Shown here piece after piece: positions 8,134 through 16,960 of a DNA stretch of 64,000 nucleotides. The stretch is from contig JALCBP010000001.1 in assembly GCA_028066355.1 (NCBI GenBank), positions 62,001 to 126,000 on the forward strand, in the 5' to 3' direction. The notes beneath the pieces were generated by a model. The model was not told where the DNA came from, ran no database searches, and saw only the letters and a program-made list of their open reading frames with translations. The translations under genes and the position numbers were made by a program. Source of the stretch: UBA1268 sp002694955 (GTDB taxonomy: Bacteria > Planctomycetota > Planctomycetia > Pirellulales > UBA1268). Position 1 is the first letter of the stretch. Each line of letters opens with the position of its first letter.

Positions 8134-10275
8134 TTAGTCAATACTTTCAGGTCGCGCACCATTTTCAGTCTTTGCAACAGATGGCATCACACCAGACAAG
8201 ATCGCAAGATAATCAGTGGTTACCCTCATAGCTTCATCAAAGTAGAAGTCGCGTGTAACCACCGGACGCCGTGGGCCCGCATTTTCCTCCTGCCTTTTCT
8301 CTTCTTCTTTTTCAGCGGCCTTCCCCTCATTCCACTCTCTCACAAAATCTGATTCCAAAAGTGAAATTGTTTTTTCATTTTTTCTTTCCTCATAACGAGC
8401 AATATCTGTTGCAAGCTCAAGAAATTCTTCATCAGCAGCGACACGCTCAGCCGACCGTTCCCGTAAGATCTTAACCATTGAATCAGTCACCTTGTCGGTT
8501 GACGTAAACTCAGCTGAATCGATCCTGTCGAAGGGAATTGCATGATCAAGATCCGCTTCTCCAACAGGAAGATGATTCGTTATGCTCGGCAATTCAACAT
8601 CACTTTTTACGCCCTCCATCTGCGTACTGCGTCCACCAGGACGGTAAAACTGCTGCATTGTTATCTTCAACGCACCAAGCGAGGGAGCATTGGGCAACCG
8701 CTGGAAAAGCTGGCGCCCCAAATCAAGCAGGCTCTGCACAGTTCCCTTCCCATGCGTAGCCGCATCACCAATAACAAGGCCACGGCGATAATCCTGAATC
8801 GCTCCAGCGACAATCTCGCTCGCGCTCGCACTAAATTTGTTTACAAGTACAACAAGGGGTCCATCCCAAACTACGCCAGGATCCAAATCGTCATACTGCT
8901 GAACCCGTTTGTCTGCATCTTTGATCTGAACCACTGGGCCAGTGTCAATAAAAAGTCCTGTTAAAGAAATTGACTCAGGTAGAGAGCCACCCCCATTACT
9001 ACGCAGGTCTAGAGCAACACAGTCAACTCCCTGTTCACGAAACCCTTCCAGAAGTTTCCGGCAGTCACGAGTACTACTCTTGTAGTCTGCCTGCCCCTGC
9101 CGTGCAGCCGCCATATCCATGTAAAAACTCGGCAAATTAATTACCCCAATGCGATAAGGACTGCCATCTGGTTTCATGCCTTCCTCGATGATTTCACCAC
9201 GCGCTGCACTATCATTCAATTCAATTTTAGCTCGAACAATGTCATAAACCGTTGGCACCGTCTGACCAACTGGAATGACCTTGAGACGAACGATCGTCCC
9301 ACGCTTGCCTCGAATGAGTTTCACAACGTTGTTTAAATTCATATCAACAACATCGACCATCTCCCCTTCTGCACCTTGCCCTACACCAACAATACGATCC
9401 TTCTTTTTCAGTCGACCATCTTTGTCAGCAGCACCTCCCGGAACAATTTCGGCTACCGTGGTATACCCGTCCTCGCCTTTCAGCGAAGCACCGATACCAT
9501 CAAGTTGCAGCCTCATGGTAATTTCAAAATTCTCAAGCGTTCCAGGTGACATGAAACTAGTGTGTGGATCAAGTGAACTTGTAAGTGAAGAAAGGTACGT
9601 CTCCAACAATTCGTCTGCGTTCATCTGGTGCATTCGCTTTGCAAAACTGGTGTAGCGACGAAGCAACTTCTTCCTTGCCTCTTGTGGCCCAACCTTCTCC
9701 ATTTTCTGAACAAGCAAGTCATACTTGATTCGCCGCCTCCACTTGTCATGAACTTCTGCTTGAGTCTTTGCCCATACAGCTGTATCACGATCAATAACAA
9801 TTGACTCTTTTTGATTGAAATTGAGCTTCTGTTTTAATAGTGCCTCCACGATAGGAATTCGTTCATCAACGCGCTCGAGAAAACGATCGTAAACCTCATA
9901 TGCAAAGTTCACATCACCCCTACGAACGAGATCGTCAAGACTGGTCTTTTTTTCCGCAAAGCTGTCGATATCAGATTGCAGAAAATAAATCTTGAGCGGG
10001 TCGAGCGCGGCTAAAAACGTATCAAACCAACGGGACGCAATCTCATCGTCTATCGGCTTACGAAGGAAATGCTCTCTTTCAAGATAGCTTTTCACTGCGA
10101 GAGTAATTTGTCGATCATTCGGCCCCGGTACCGGCGCCTCACGTTCATCTGCCAAAATCAGTCTGGACCCAAACAAAATGCACATAACAACTGCATAAAA
10201 CAGCCTGCTCGCGGGCGATACTCTGCTGGGACGTTGTGGCTCAGGCCTGATAGTTACTGGGAGGTGGCAATCCAC
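8134..10275 (-). CDS. prc: Tail-specific (carboxy-terminal processing) protease, S41 family
   Basis: Periplasmic serine/lysine protease of the Prc/Tsp type that degrades or trims proteins from their C-terminus. The 713 residues comprise a signal/anchor segment (about 25-42, RLFYAVVMCILFGSRLI), an N-terminal helical domain, a PDZ domain (IGASLKGEDGYTTVAEIVPGG) and the S41 core. The core has LRSNGGGSL, the nucleophile serine in SASASEIVAG (about residue 480) and the general-base lysine in THGKGTVQSL (about 505). A C-terminal Tsp-type extension follows. The start is GTG at 10275: AAGGAG lies 8 bases upstream, a strong ribosome site that decides this start. cbiX lies 169 bases upstream on the same strand. 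Regulation is not visible. Confidence 0.96.
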   Translation of the reverse strand: MDCHLPVTIRPEPQRPSRVSPASRLFYAVVMCILFGSRLILADEREAPVPGPNDRQITLAVKSYLEREHFLRKPIDDEIASRWFDTFLAALDPLKIYFLQSDIDSFAEKKTSLDDLVRRGDVNFAYEVYDRFLERVDERIPIVEALLKQKLNFNQKESIVIDRDTAVWAKTQAEVHDKWRRRIKYDLLVQKMEKVGPQEARKKLLRRYTSFAKRMHQMNADELLETYLSSLTSSLDPHTSFMSPGTLENFEITMRLQLDGIGASLKGEDGYTTVAEIVPGGAADKDGRLKKKDRIVGVGQGAEGEMVDVVDMNLNNVVKLIRGKRGTIVRLKVIPVGQTVPTVYDIVRAKIELNDSAARGEIIEEGMKPDGSPYRIGVINLPSFYMDMAAARQGQADYKSSTRDCRKLLEGFREQGVDCVALDLRSNGGGSLPESISLTGLFIDTGPVVQIKDADKRVQQYDDLDPGVVWDGPLVVLVNKFSASASEIVAGAIQDYRRGLVIGDAATHGKGTVQSLLDLGRQLFQRLPNAPSLGALKITMQQFYRPGGRSTQMEGVKSDVELPSITNHLPVGEADLDHAIPFDRIDSAEFTSTDKVTDSMVKILRERSAERVAADEEFLELATDIARYEERKNEKTISLLESDFVREWNEGKAAEKEEEKRQEENAGPRRPVVTRDFYFDEAMRVTTDYLAILSGVMPSVAKTENGARPESID

Positions 10276-10431
10276 GCAGCAAACTCCTTCCAGGATACAC
10301 GTAAGTATGTATGAGTTTTTGCGACGGGCGTTCTCACGCGAGATCTAACCACCGCACCAAATTCCATGATTCTATTGTGACGATTTTCTGCCTCTGTGAC
10401 GAGATGGTTTTTGTGCAAACTTAACGTGAAA

Positions 10432-10443
10432 TTTTGGCCAAAA
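10432..10443. repeat. Perfect 12-bp palindrome just after cbiX
   Basis: TTTTGGCCAAAA is its own reverse complement and sits immediately beyond the cbiX stop codon, in the 169-base gap before prc. With no loop it is unlikely to be a terminator. It could be a protein-binding site or chance in AT-rich DNA. Confidence 0.3.
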
Positions 10444-10444
10444 A

Positions 10445-11296
10445 TCAATTCGTCCCACAAAGAGATATTAATCCGCGGTCGACCAGTGCCTCTGCAACTT
10501 CTGGGGCAGCACCAAGCCGGGACACTTTTACCCACTCCACAGAAGGAAATCGGCTTCGCATCTTCTCCAGATGGCCCTCTACTTGATTTTCGACATGCCC
10601 ATGAAAAAGAAGGTGCGGATGAATCACAACCCTTTTCACTGGTAGCCGCCCATTGGCACCAAGCATTACTTGATCAACGGCTTCGGGCATTGTAGGCCTT
10701 GCTGCTGCAACAAAACTGATAGCAAATCGATGTTTTGCGACACACACCAGAGAACTGTAAGTTGATCGCACAAAACGCCAGAGTTGATGACTAGCTGTTG
10801 CATCGCTCGAGCCTCGACCGATTACAATAAGGGCCTCACTCCCGCCATGAATGGGTGCCAGCCCCTCCATAGCCTCGTAAAAGCGTTGACGAGCAAGGTT
10901 TATGATACCCCCATGCAACCCGAGTGGATCGGCCTGCGTCACGCTTAGCCCATAACGTGCGGCTGCCTCCCGTAGCGATTGTGGAACATCTTGTTTTGCA
11001 TGCCCCGCAGAAAACAAAAGTATCGGCAGTGCAACAACTCTTTTACAACCCTGAGCAGCAAGGCGTCCCAATGCCATTTCGATTGTTGGCTCAATCACTT
11101 CAAGGAAACCCAACTCCACCGGAATATTCGGCAGAATAGCATCGACTTGTGTGACAACCCTCTTGGTTTCAGCAGCCCCAACAGGATTGGCAGTCCCGTG
11201 CCCGACAACAACGACCCCCGTCTCTGGCAACGCAATGTTCTTACAGATTTCCCTGAGTGTATTCCTGCAACAAGATTGCGGTTCGTGGCAGTTCAT
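10445..11296 (-). CDS. CbiX/SirB-type class II chelatase (sirohydrochlorin chelatase family), two-domain
   Basis: Class II chelatases insert cobalt or iron into sirohydrochlorin for cobalamin or siroheme synthesis. The 283-residue protein has two related halves, as in long CbiX proteins. The first domain begins VVVVGHGTANPVG, with the metal-ligand histidine in GHGT, then ELGFLEVIEPTIEMAL and the second histidine in LLFSAGHAKQDV. The second half contains VIGRGSSDATAS and LLFHGHVENQVEGH. No siroheme or cobalamin gene is adjacent, so the metal cannot be judged from context. It is transcribed divergently from the FHA regulator (159-base gap) and is followed by prc on the same strand. It starts at ATG 11296 and has a cysteine-containing N-terminal extension of about 25 residues. 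Confidence 0.85.
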   Translation of the reverse strand: MNCHEPQSCCRNTLREICKNIALPETGVVVVGHGTANPVGAAETKRVVTQVDAILPNIPVELGFLEVIEPTIEMALGRLAAQGCKRVVALPILLFSAGHAKQDVPQSLREAAARYGLSVTQADPLGLHGGIINLARQRFYEAMEGLAPIHGGSEALIVIGRGSSDATASHQLWRFVRSTYSSLVCVAKHRFAISFVAAARPTMPEAVDQVMLGANGRLPVKRVVIHPHLLFHGHVENQVEGHLEKMRSRFPSVEWVKVSRLGAAPEVAEALVDRGLISLCGTN

Positions 11297-11455
11297 CTAA
11301 ACTTATCAAATGTAGGTCCATCGACTCATGACTCACTTCTGATATCGTACCGATATTTCAAAAATTGTCTGTGTGCTCAATTTTAGAAATGCCAGAACTC
11401 CTCATAACCAGAATTTCTCCAAAACAGTCCCTTCGCTAAATAGGAAATTGGCTGC

Positions 11456-12664
11456 ATGTCGCGTGAATCAACCCCTAGTGCTCCAATGCCCCCAGAAGGC
11501 GTACAGGGAGATTCGACGCTTCACCTAGAAGCGACACTTGTACTTCAAATTGCGGATCGAAATGGGCCTGCCTTCCTGCTTCGCCCAAACCAAAATAATA
11601 CAATTGGTCGAGCAGCAGAGGCTGACATTGTGGTGGCTGACAGACTCACGAGTCGCGGTCATGCATCAATACAACAAGATAATACCACAGGTGAGTGGCA
11701 GATTCGTGATCTCGAAAGCCGTAATGGAACCTGGGTCGATGGCCAACGCGTCACAGAAATGTGGCTTAGGCCTGAAATGTCGATTCGGATTGGTACGACT
11801 GAGTTTATCTTCCGAATTCCTTCCAGACGTTCAGCCGAAAAGCAAATTGATGAGTCTGAAAAAATCTTATGTTGTGAGCCCGTTGGTGAAATTGAGGGAC
11901 ATAACTTTCAGCGTGCACGTGATGGATTGGTTGACGAAGGCCGACGCACGATGCTGCTCTATCAGACCAGCATTCATCTTTTAGCATCACGGTCCATCGA
12001 AGACGTTATTGCTGCGACCGTTGAAATCGCTGCGGAACACACGGGAGCCGCCGCCGTCGGCTGGTTTGAACTTCATGAAATGGAAGCGATGGAGTCTGTC
12101 TTGGTTGTTCCGCCTTCTAGCGACCTCGCGGAGCGACTCGAAGAATCTCACTATCATGAATTTATACGTGATGGACATGCCATATGGACAAAACGAGATT
12201 GCCAAGAGAAATGTGATAGCACCCAGTCATTTGGACTAATGGTTGTTCCTGTGCTCGATGGCGAAAAACCCTGGGCCGCGCTTTGTGCGACTGCCGAGAA
12301 CGACCGCCTGCAAGAAAACGATTTTAGCTTTTTTGTGTCGCTAATTAGCTTGGCTTCGGCTGCGTGTGTAGGGCACAGAGGGACTGCAAATTCAGGAAGT
12401 CTAAAACCAACTGCTTCACTTGATACCGTCGATGCCACACCCGAAGAATTACAAACAATGGCCTTTCCTGATTTTCAACAAATTTCAGAAAGTCTAAGAG
12501 GTTCACTACGATTAGATGAATGGCAGAAGATTTTGATTACAGAGGCGTTACGCAGAACGAAGGGAAAAATACCTGAGGCTGCAGAAGAACTTGGAATCAG
12601 CCGAGCTACTCTTTACCGGAAAATAGAGCAACTTGCCCTCAATCGAGACGCGTTCAGTATGTGA
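11456..12664 (+). CDS. FHA-domain regulator with GAF-like middle and C-terminal Fis-type helix-turn-helix
   Basis: A 402-residue regulator. Residues about 25-115 form a forkhead-associated domain (TIGRAAEADIVVAD, TSRGHASI, LESRNGTWVDG), which binds phosphothreonine peptides. Residues about 165-310 resemble a GAF sensory domain. The last 50 residues are a Fis-like helix-turn-helix (RRTKGKIPEAAEELGISRATLYRKI). This looks like a sigma54 activator from which the AAA+ ATPase is missing, so it probably does not activate sigma54 polymerase itself. It may link a Ser/Thr kinase signal to DNA binding. It starts at ATG 11456 with AGGA about 10 bases upstream, is divergent from cbiX and converges with an MFS gene. 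The target genes are unknown. Confidence 0.88.
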   Translation: MSRESTPSAPMPPEGVQGDSTLHLEATLVLQIADRNGPAFLLRPNQNNTIGRAAEADIVVADRLTSRGHASIQQDNTTGEWQIRDLESRNGTWVDGQRVTEMWLRPEMSIRIGTTEFIFRIPSRRSAEKQIDESEKILCCEPVGEIEGHNFQRARDGLVDEGRRTMLLYQTSIHLLASRSIEDVIAATVEIAAEHTGAAAVGWFELHEMEAMESVLVVPPSSDLAERLEESHYHEFIRDGHAIWTKRDCQEKCDSTQSFGLMVVPVLDGEKPWAALCATAENDRLQENDFSFFVSLISLASAACVGHRGTANSGSLKPTASLDTVDATPEELQTMAFPDFQQISESLRGSLRLDEWQKILITEALRRTKGKIPEAAEELGISRATLYRKIEQLALNRDAFSM

Positions 12665-12682
12665 TGATTCAAAAAGCACGAG

Positions 12683-12714
12683 GGGCTCCGAACTTACCAG
12701 GAAGAAATGAGCCC
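12683..12714. terminator. Weak inverted repeat between converging genes
   Basis: GGGCTC (12683-12688) pairs with GAGCCC (12709-12714) across a 20-base loop between the ends of the FHA regulator and the MFS gene. Its location fits a two-way terminator, but the stem is short and no clear T-run follows. Confidence 0.25.
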
Positions 12715-12722
12715 TGCGCACT

Positions 12723-14048
12723 CTAACCATTCGATTTATTAATAGATCCAGAAATCTTCACCAAAATCCCGCCCACGCAGGAAAGCGTAAGCACAGCTAC
12801 AACAAAAGGTAGCGCATGCGATGAATGTACAGCGAATAAAAGAGATCCAGCAAGTGGTCCAAGAATGCGTCCAAGGGATGCAAAAGATTGGTTCACTCCC
12901 AACACCTCCCCCTGCTCAGACGAATCTGCAGATCGTGACACGAGCGCGGAAACCGAGGGGTTCACAAAAGCAAACCCCCATACCGCGAATGCCGAAGCGA
13001 TATAGAAGGCAGTCTTAAGTCCACCGTCCGGATTGTCAGAAACTGTGTTCAGATCAGTGTCTATCCCCCCTTCGAAGATTAACCACGAAACCACAGCTAG
13101 CCCACCAAGGCCAGCAATCATCTGAAAAAGACCGGCAGTCATTAACGATATTTCTGAACATCGTTTAGCCAGAGGACGATAAAGTCCACCTGCCACTACC
13201 AGAACTGCACCGATTGCAGCAAATACCAGAAAGTTCTCGTCATCTGCCATTCCAAATGCAGCTCGTGTAAACCGCGCGAGCGTTGCCTCGAAATTTGCGA
13301 ATGAAAAAATTGCCAAGAAGTAGATTAAAATTAGACCACCAACAGGCGAAATTTGTAGGACAGATACACTTCGACTGATACTAAAAAATTCTTTCGCAGC
13401 GTTTTTACCCGGGACCCTCGTCTCGCGAAAAAAGAAAACTGCCAAGAGGAGCGCTACGAACGAAAGGAGTGATGCGAGCGCCCCAACGCCCCAAGGGCTT
13501 TCATTAAAAACAAATAAACCGAAGTAGGCGATAAGTGGCCCCAACGTAAATCCTGCCCCAAAAGCGATTCCAATTAATGCCATACCCCGTGCTCGCCGTT
13601 CTGGCGTGGTGCAATCTGCAATGACTGCGGCTGCCGTCCCTACACTCGCGCCTGCAATGCCTGCCCCAACACGCGAAAATAACATCAGCCCCAGTGCCAG
13701 TTGTGGTTGGTCAAATGGCAACGACACCGCATAGCCATATAACGCATAGAAGACAACCGAACCCAGCAGACTCAGAATCAAGAGTGGCTTTCTTCCAAAT
13801 CTGTCGGAAAGCCGCCCCCATATCGGACTGAAAACGAATTGCATGAGTGAAAAAACGGAAAACAAAACTCCTATGATTCCGCCAGCCATTATTTGCGACA
13901 CACCGAGTTCATCTAAATAAGGTTCCGCCTGCCTCGGCATGACCGGTAGAACGATACCGAATCCAAGGAGATCGATGAAAACTGTCAAAAAAACGATAAG
14001 GAGAGCAAAACGAGGAGGTGGGAGCTCAGAAACTGGCTGTGATGTCAT
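12723..14048 (-). CDS. Major facilitator superfamily transporter (TetA-like drug/metabolite exporter)
   Basis: A 441-residue integral membrane protein with about 12 hydrophobic segments, arranged as two six-helix halves around a basic loop (RETRVPGKNAAKE). The N-terminal half carries DLLGFGIVLPVMP in helix 1 and the family signature GRLSDRFGRKPLL between helices 2 and 3. It also has the antiporter-type GxxxGPxxG-like sequence GAGFTLGPLIAYFG in helix 5. These features place it near the DHA1/TetA group of proton-coupled exporters. The substrate cannot be named. It starts at ATG 14048, is divergent from xseA (50-base gap) and converges with the FHA regulator. No resistance cluster surrounds it, so a housekeeping efflux role is as likely as drug export. 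Confidence 0.93.
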   Translation of the reverse strand: MTSQPVSELPPPRFALLIVFLTVFIDLLGFGIVLPVMPRQAEPYLDELGVSQIMAGGIIGVLFSVFSLMQFVFSPIWGRLSDRFGRKPLLILSLLGSVVFYALYGYAVSLPFDQPQLALGLMLFSRVGAGIAGASVGTAAAVIADCTTPERRARGMALIGIAFGAGFTLGPLIAYFGLFVFNESPWGVGALASLLSFVALLLAVFFFRETRVPGKNAAKEFFSISRSVSVLQISPVGGLILIYFLAIFSFANFEATLARFTRAAFGMADDENFLVFAAIGAVLVVAGGLYRPLAKRCSEISLMTAGLFQMIAGLGGLAVVSWLIFEGGIDTDLNTVSDNPDGGLKTAFYIASAFAVWGFAFVNPSVSALVSRSADSSEQGEVLGVNQSFASLGRILGPLAGSLLFAVHSSHALPFVVAVLTLSCVGGILVKISGSINKSNG

Positions 14049-14098
14049 GGCGAACTCGTTACTAGTGGCTGGGTGGAGCGGCTACGCCGCTGACTGGT

Positions 14099-15385
14099 AT
14101 GATATGCCGAATGAAGCGTAGAACAAAACGACAGCCTACAGATCTCCCTGAGGATGCCCTGAGCGTGTCTCAGGTAACCGCTCGCGTCAAGGATCATCTT
14201 GAATCACGGTTTACTGATGTATGGGTTACCGGTGAGATTACCAATTTGGTTACTGCAGGATCCGGACATATTTATTTGGGACTCAAAGACGAGACAGCAC
14301 TTCTGCGCAGTGTCATCTGGAGAGGCACTCGAGGCTCACTTGCCATAGAGCCCGCCGACGGCATGGAGGTGATCTGCCATGGGCGTATTGAAGTTTACCC
14401 TCCCAGAGGGAGCTACCAACTAACGATCGATCGTTGTCACGCTTTAGGAATGGGTACACTCGAGGCGAAACTACGTGAATTACATTTACGACTTGAGGAG
14501 GAAGGTCTATTTTCTCCCTCAAGAAAGCGTAGTTTGCCACAGTTCCCTCGCCGTATTGGACTCATCACTAGTGCGTCTGGAGCTGCCATTGCAGACTTTC
14601 TCACAACCCTTGTGAATCGTTGGCCGATCGCTGATGTCGTATTTTTCCCATCCCGTGTCCAGGGGGCTGGTGCAGCAGAGGAGTTGGCCTCAGAGTTAGT
14701 GAAAGCAGAGAAGATCCATCCCGCACTTGACGTCATCGCAATTGTCCGCGGCGGCGGAAGCCTCGAGGACCTCTGGTCATTTAATGAAGAAATTTTGGTT
14801 CGTGCTGTTTCTGAATCGACAATTCCAATCATTTCTGGAATTGGCCATGAAATTGATCTCTCTCTTGTTGACCTCGTTGCAGATGTCCGTGGCTTAACCC
14901 CAACGGATGCTGCCATCCACATTGCCACAGATCGCCAACAGGTTCTTGATCGCCTGCAACTGTCTGGAAAACAGATAACTCAGCAACTGCTCCAACGAAT
15001 GACATCCGCCCGCCAGCACCTGAATCGACTTGCTGCCGCCCAACCAATTGCATCACCACACAGAGAAATCACTACAATGCGCCGTCTTCTCAACGAGAAA
15101 GCTCTGCGACTACAGCATGAAGGATGCCAGAAGACACAACAAGCAAAAAATCAACTGTCTACAGCTGCGGCTCTCCTCGAAGCCAACAACCCTCTTGGTA
15201 TTCTTTCCCGAGGTTACTCGGTTACAACGAATGCTAAAACACAAGAGCCCATCAACTCATGGCGTCAAGCGCCTTCAGGAACCAAGATTGTGACAAGATT
15301 AGCTGATGGTGAACTGTACAGTCGTGTTGAACGAAGTGTGAAGTCAAAACACCACGATTCGGGCGAACGCTTCGAAGGCAAATAA
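14099..15385 (+). CDS. xseA: Exodeoxyribonuclease VII large subunit
   Basis: Large, catalytic subunit of exonuclease VII, which digests single-stranded DNA into oligonucleotides and works with XseB. The 428-residue protein starts with an OB-fold (SVSQVTARVKDHL, VWVTGEITN, HIYLGLKD) for ssDNA binding. The conserved core follows, with RRIGLITSASGAAIADF, IVRGGGSLEDLWSFN and ISGIGHEIDLSLVDLVAD, then a long coiled-coil-rich region and the GYSV-containing end (ILSRGYSVT). ATG 14099 and ATG 14111 are both possible starts; neither has a clear ribosome site, and 14111 (MKRRTKRQ) would fit equally well. xseB follows within 15 bases, so the two subunits form an operon. Confidence 0.96.
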   Translation: MICRMKRRTKRQPTDLPEDALSVSQVTARVKDHLESRFTDVWVTGEITNLVTAGSGHIYLGLKDETALLRSVIWRGTRGSLAIEPADGMEVICHGRIEVYPPRGSYQLTIDRCHALGMGTLEAKLRELHLRLEEEGLFSPSRKRSLPQFPRRIGLITSASGAAIADFLTTLVNRWPIADVVFFPSRVQGAGAAEELASELVKAEKIHPALDVIAIVRGGGSLEDLWSFNEEILVRAVSESTIPIISGIGHEIDLSLVDLVADVRGLTPTDAAIHIATDRQQVLDRLQLSGKQITQQLLQRMTSARQHLNRLAAAQPIASPHREITTMRRLLNEKALRLQHEGCQKTQQAKNQLSTAAALLEANNPLGILSRGYSVTTNAKTQEPINSWRQAPSGTKIVTRLADGELYSRVERSVKSKHHDSGERFEGK

Positions 15386-15400
15386 CCGATGAGGTCGATC

Positions 15401-15796
15401 ATGGTTAAAAAAAATTCAGAAACAACAAAAACAAAACCTTCTTTCGAGGAATCCCTCGATGAACTCGACATGATTATTCAGAAGATGGAGTCCCGAGATT
15501 TAGGCCTCACTGAATCTCTTGCCGCATACGAAAAAGGCGTCTCGTTATTGCGGCATCTGCACGAAGAGCTCAGTGATATAGAGCAGCGAGTTGTCACTCT
15601 CGTACGCGTTGATGAAAATGGGAATCCAGTTTTTGAGAACACCACCAACTCAGGTGAAAGTGAAATAGCTGCAAAAAGAAAAGCCAAAAAGGGAAAGGCG
15701 AGGAAATCTACACAAAAACGACAACGGATCCCCACTGACCACCATGAGCCTCGCCATCAACTACCCGGAATGGACGACCCCACCGCTGGAGCGTAG
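15401..15796 (+). CDS. xseB: Exodeoxyribonuclease VII small subunit
   Basis: Small subunit of exonuclease VII, which binds the coiled-coil region of XseA. The core is FEESLDELDMIIQKMES followed by LTESLAAYEKGVSLL, the classic two-helix hairpin of the family. I chose ATG 15401 (MVKKNSE) because GAGG at 15391-15394 is correctly spaced; an in-frame ATG at 15389 would lack a ribosome site. At 131 residues it is longer than usual (about 80). The extra C-terminal 50 residues are lysine/arginine-rich and polar (AKRKAKKGKARKS), probably disordered and perhaps DNA-binding. Confidence 0.93.
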   Translation: MVKKNSETTKTKPSFEESLDELDMIIQKMESRDLGLTESLAAYEKGVSLLRHLHEELSDIEQRVVTLVRVDENGNPVFENTTNSGESEIAAKRKAKKGKARKSTQKRQRIPTDHHEPRHQLPGMDDPTAGA

Positions 15797-15893
15797 AACA
15801 CATGTTAAATTTCGATAACACTCAGTGGTTTGGGTGCCTTTGAGTACGTTGAGATAATCTAAGTGAAACGCTGATTCTTTTTTTGAGACTTTT

Positions 15894-16826
15894 ATGGACC
15901 TCGCTGCCAACTCCGACCAAAAGATTGTTCAAGAAACACTCACAACGGTTCAAGAGTTCATCAATCCGCTACTCGAATCTGCTCTGAACTTTTCTGATCA
16001 GGCAGCACCTCGGTTGGTTGAGTCAATGCGACATGCTCTGCTGGCCCCAGGAAAAAGGCTTCGCCCTGCACTCGCACTCGAAGCAGCGCGGACTTGTGGG
16101 GGAACCTGGGAACAAGCTGCTCCGGCTGCTCTAGCAGTTGAAATGATCCATGCATACTCCCTTGTTCATGATGATCTTCCTGCAATGGACGATGACGATT
16201 TACGACGAGGTCGCCCAACCTGTCATCGTGCTTTTGATGAAGCGACAGCAATACTTTGTGGTGACGCGCTTCAGCCACTGGCATTTCAGGTGCTTGCCAG
16301 TGGCATGCCAGTGGACGTAATTCCCGAGGCCTGCCGAGTACTCGCTGAGGCAGCAGGCGCGGAATCACTTGTTGGTGGACAGGCAGATGATCTTGCAGCA
16401 GAGCGAGGGTGGGTCCCTGATCTCTCCAACCAAACACCTGAACAACAGGTGGACTGGATGGAGCGAATTCATCGACGAAAAACTGGCCGACTATTCTTGG
16501 CTTCACTTGACCTTGGGTGCCTGGCTGCCGGCGGAAATGCTCAGTGCCGGCATGACTTAGAAGCCTACGGTGATTCTTTCGGTCTGGCGTTTCAGATAGC
16601 CGACGATCTTCTCGATGCAGAGGGCTCTGAATCGAGTATGGGTAAACGTGTAGGCAAAGATGCGGAGCGGGGCAAAATCACCTTCCCGACAGTATTAGGC
16701 AAGGAGCCCAGCCGCAAGAGAGCGTATGCCCTCGCTGAGCAGGCAACTACTGCGATCTCTGGTTACGGCGACGCCGCTGAATCACTCTGCGCACTAGCCA
16801 GATGGATTGTGAGCCGCCAAACATAG
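15894..16826 (+). CDS. ispA: Polyprenyl (farnesyl/geranylgeranyl) diphosphate synthase
   Basis: Trans-isoprenyl diphosphate synthase that condenses isopentenyl diphosphate with allylic diphosphates. The 310 residues show the lysine/arginine motif PGKRLRPAL, the first aspartate-rich motif DDLPAMDDDDLRRGRPTCH and QIADDLLD as the second. The residues before the first motif, including YSLVHDD, suggest a short-chain (C15-C20) enzyme, but chain length is inference. dxs begins 134 bases downstream on the same strand, giving two isoprenoid genes in a row, as in many bacteria (xseB-ispA-dxs). The product probably leads to quinones, hopanoid or carotenoid precursors, and undecaprenyl phosphate. Confidence 0.93.
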   Translation: MDLAANSDQKIVQETLTTVQEFINPLLESALNFSDQAAPRLVESMRHALLAPGKRLRPALALEAARTCGGTWEQAAPAALAVEMIHAYSLVHDDLPAMDDDDLRRGRPTCHRAFDEATAILCGDALQPLAFQVLASGMPVDVIPEACRVLAEAAGAESLVGGQADDLAAERGWVPDLSNQTPEQQVDWMERIHRRKTGRLFLASLDLGCLAAGGNAQCRHDLEAYGDSFGLAFQIADDLLDAEGSESSMGKRVGKDAERGKITFPTVLGKEPSRKRAYALAEQATTAISGYGDAAESLCALARWIVSRQT

Positions 16827-16960
16827 GCTTTTATGCGTCTTCCTGCCTCCGCAAAGGGCTGTCGCCAGCCTACAACTAAATGAGGTAGACTAAGGGCCAT
16901 TGTCGAAGAAAATATTTGTCATTTGATGAAGACGGTATTACGTAGGAGCTTGCCGAAATA

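Noticed and set aside
15961..16506. 181-codon ORF antisense to the prenyl synthase
   Set aside because: A shadow of the strongly supported plus-strand gene; no domain or start signal.
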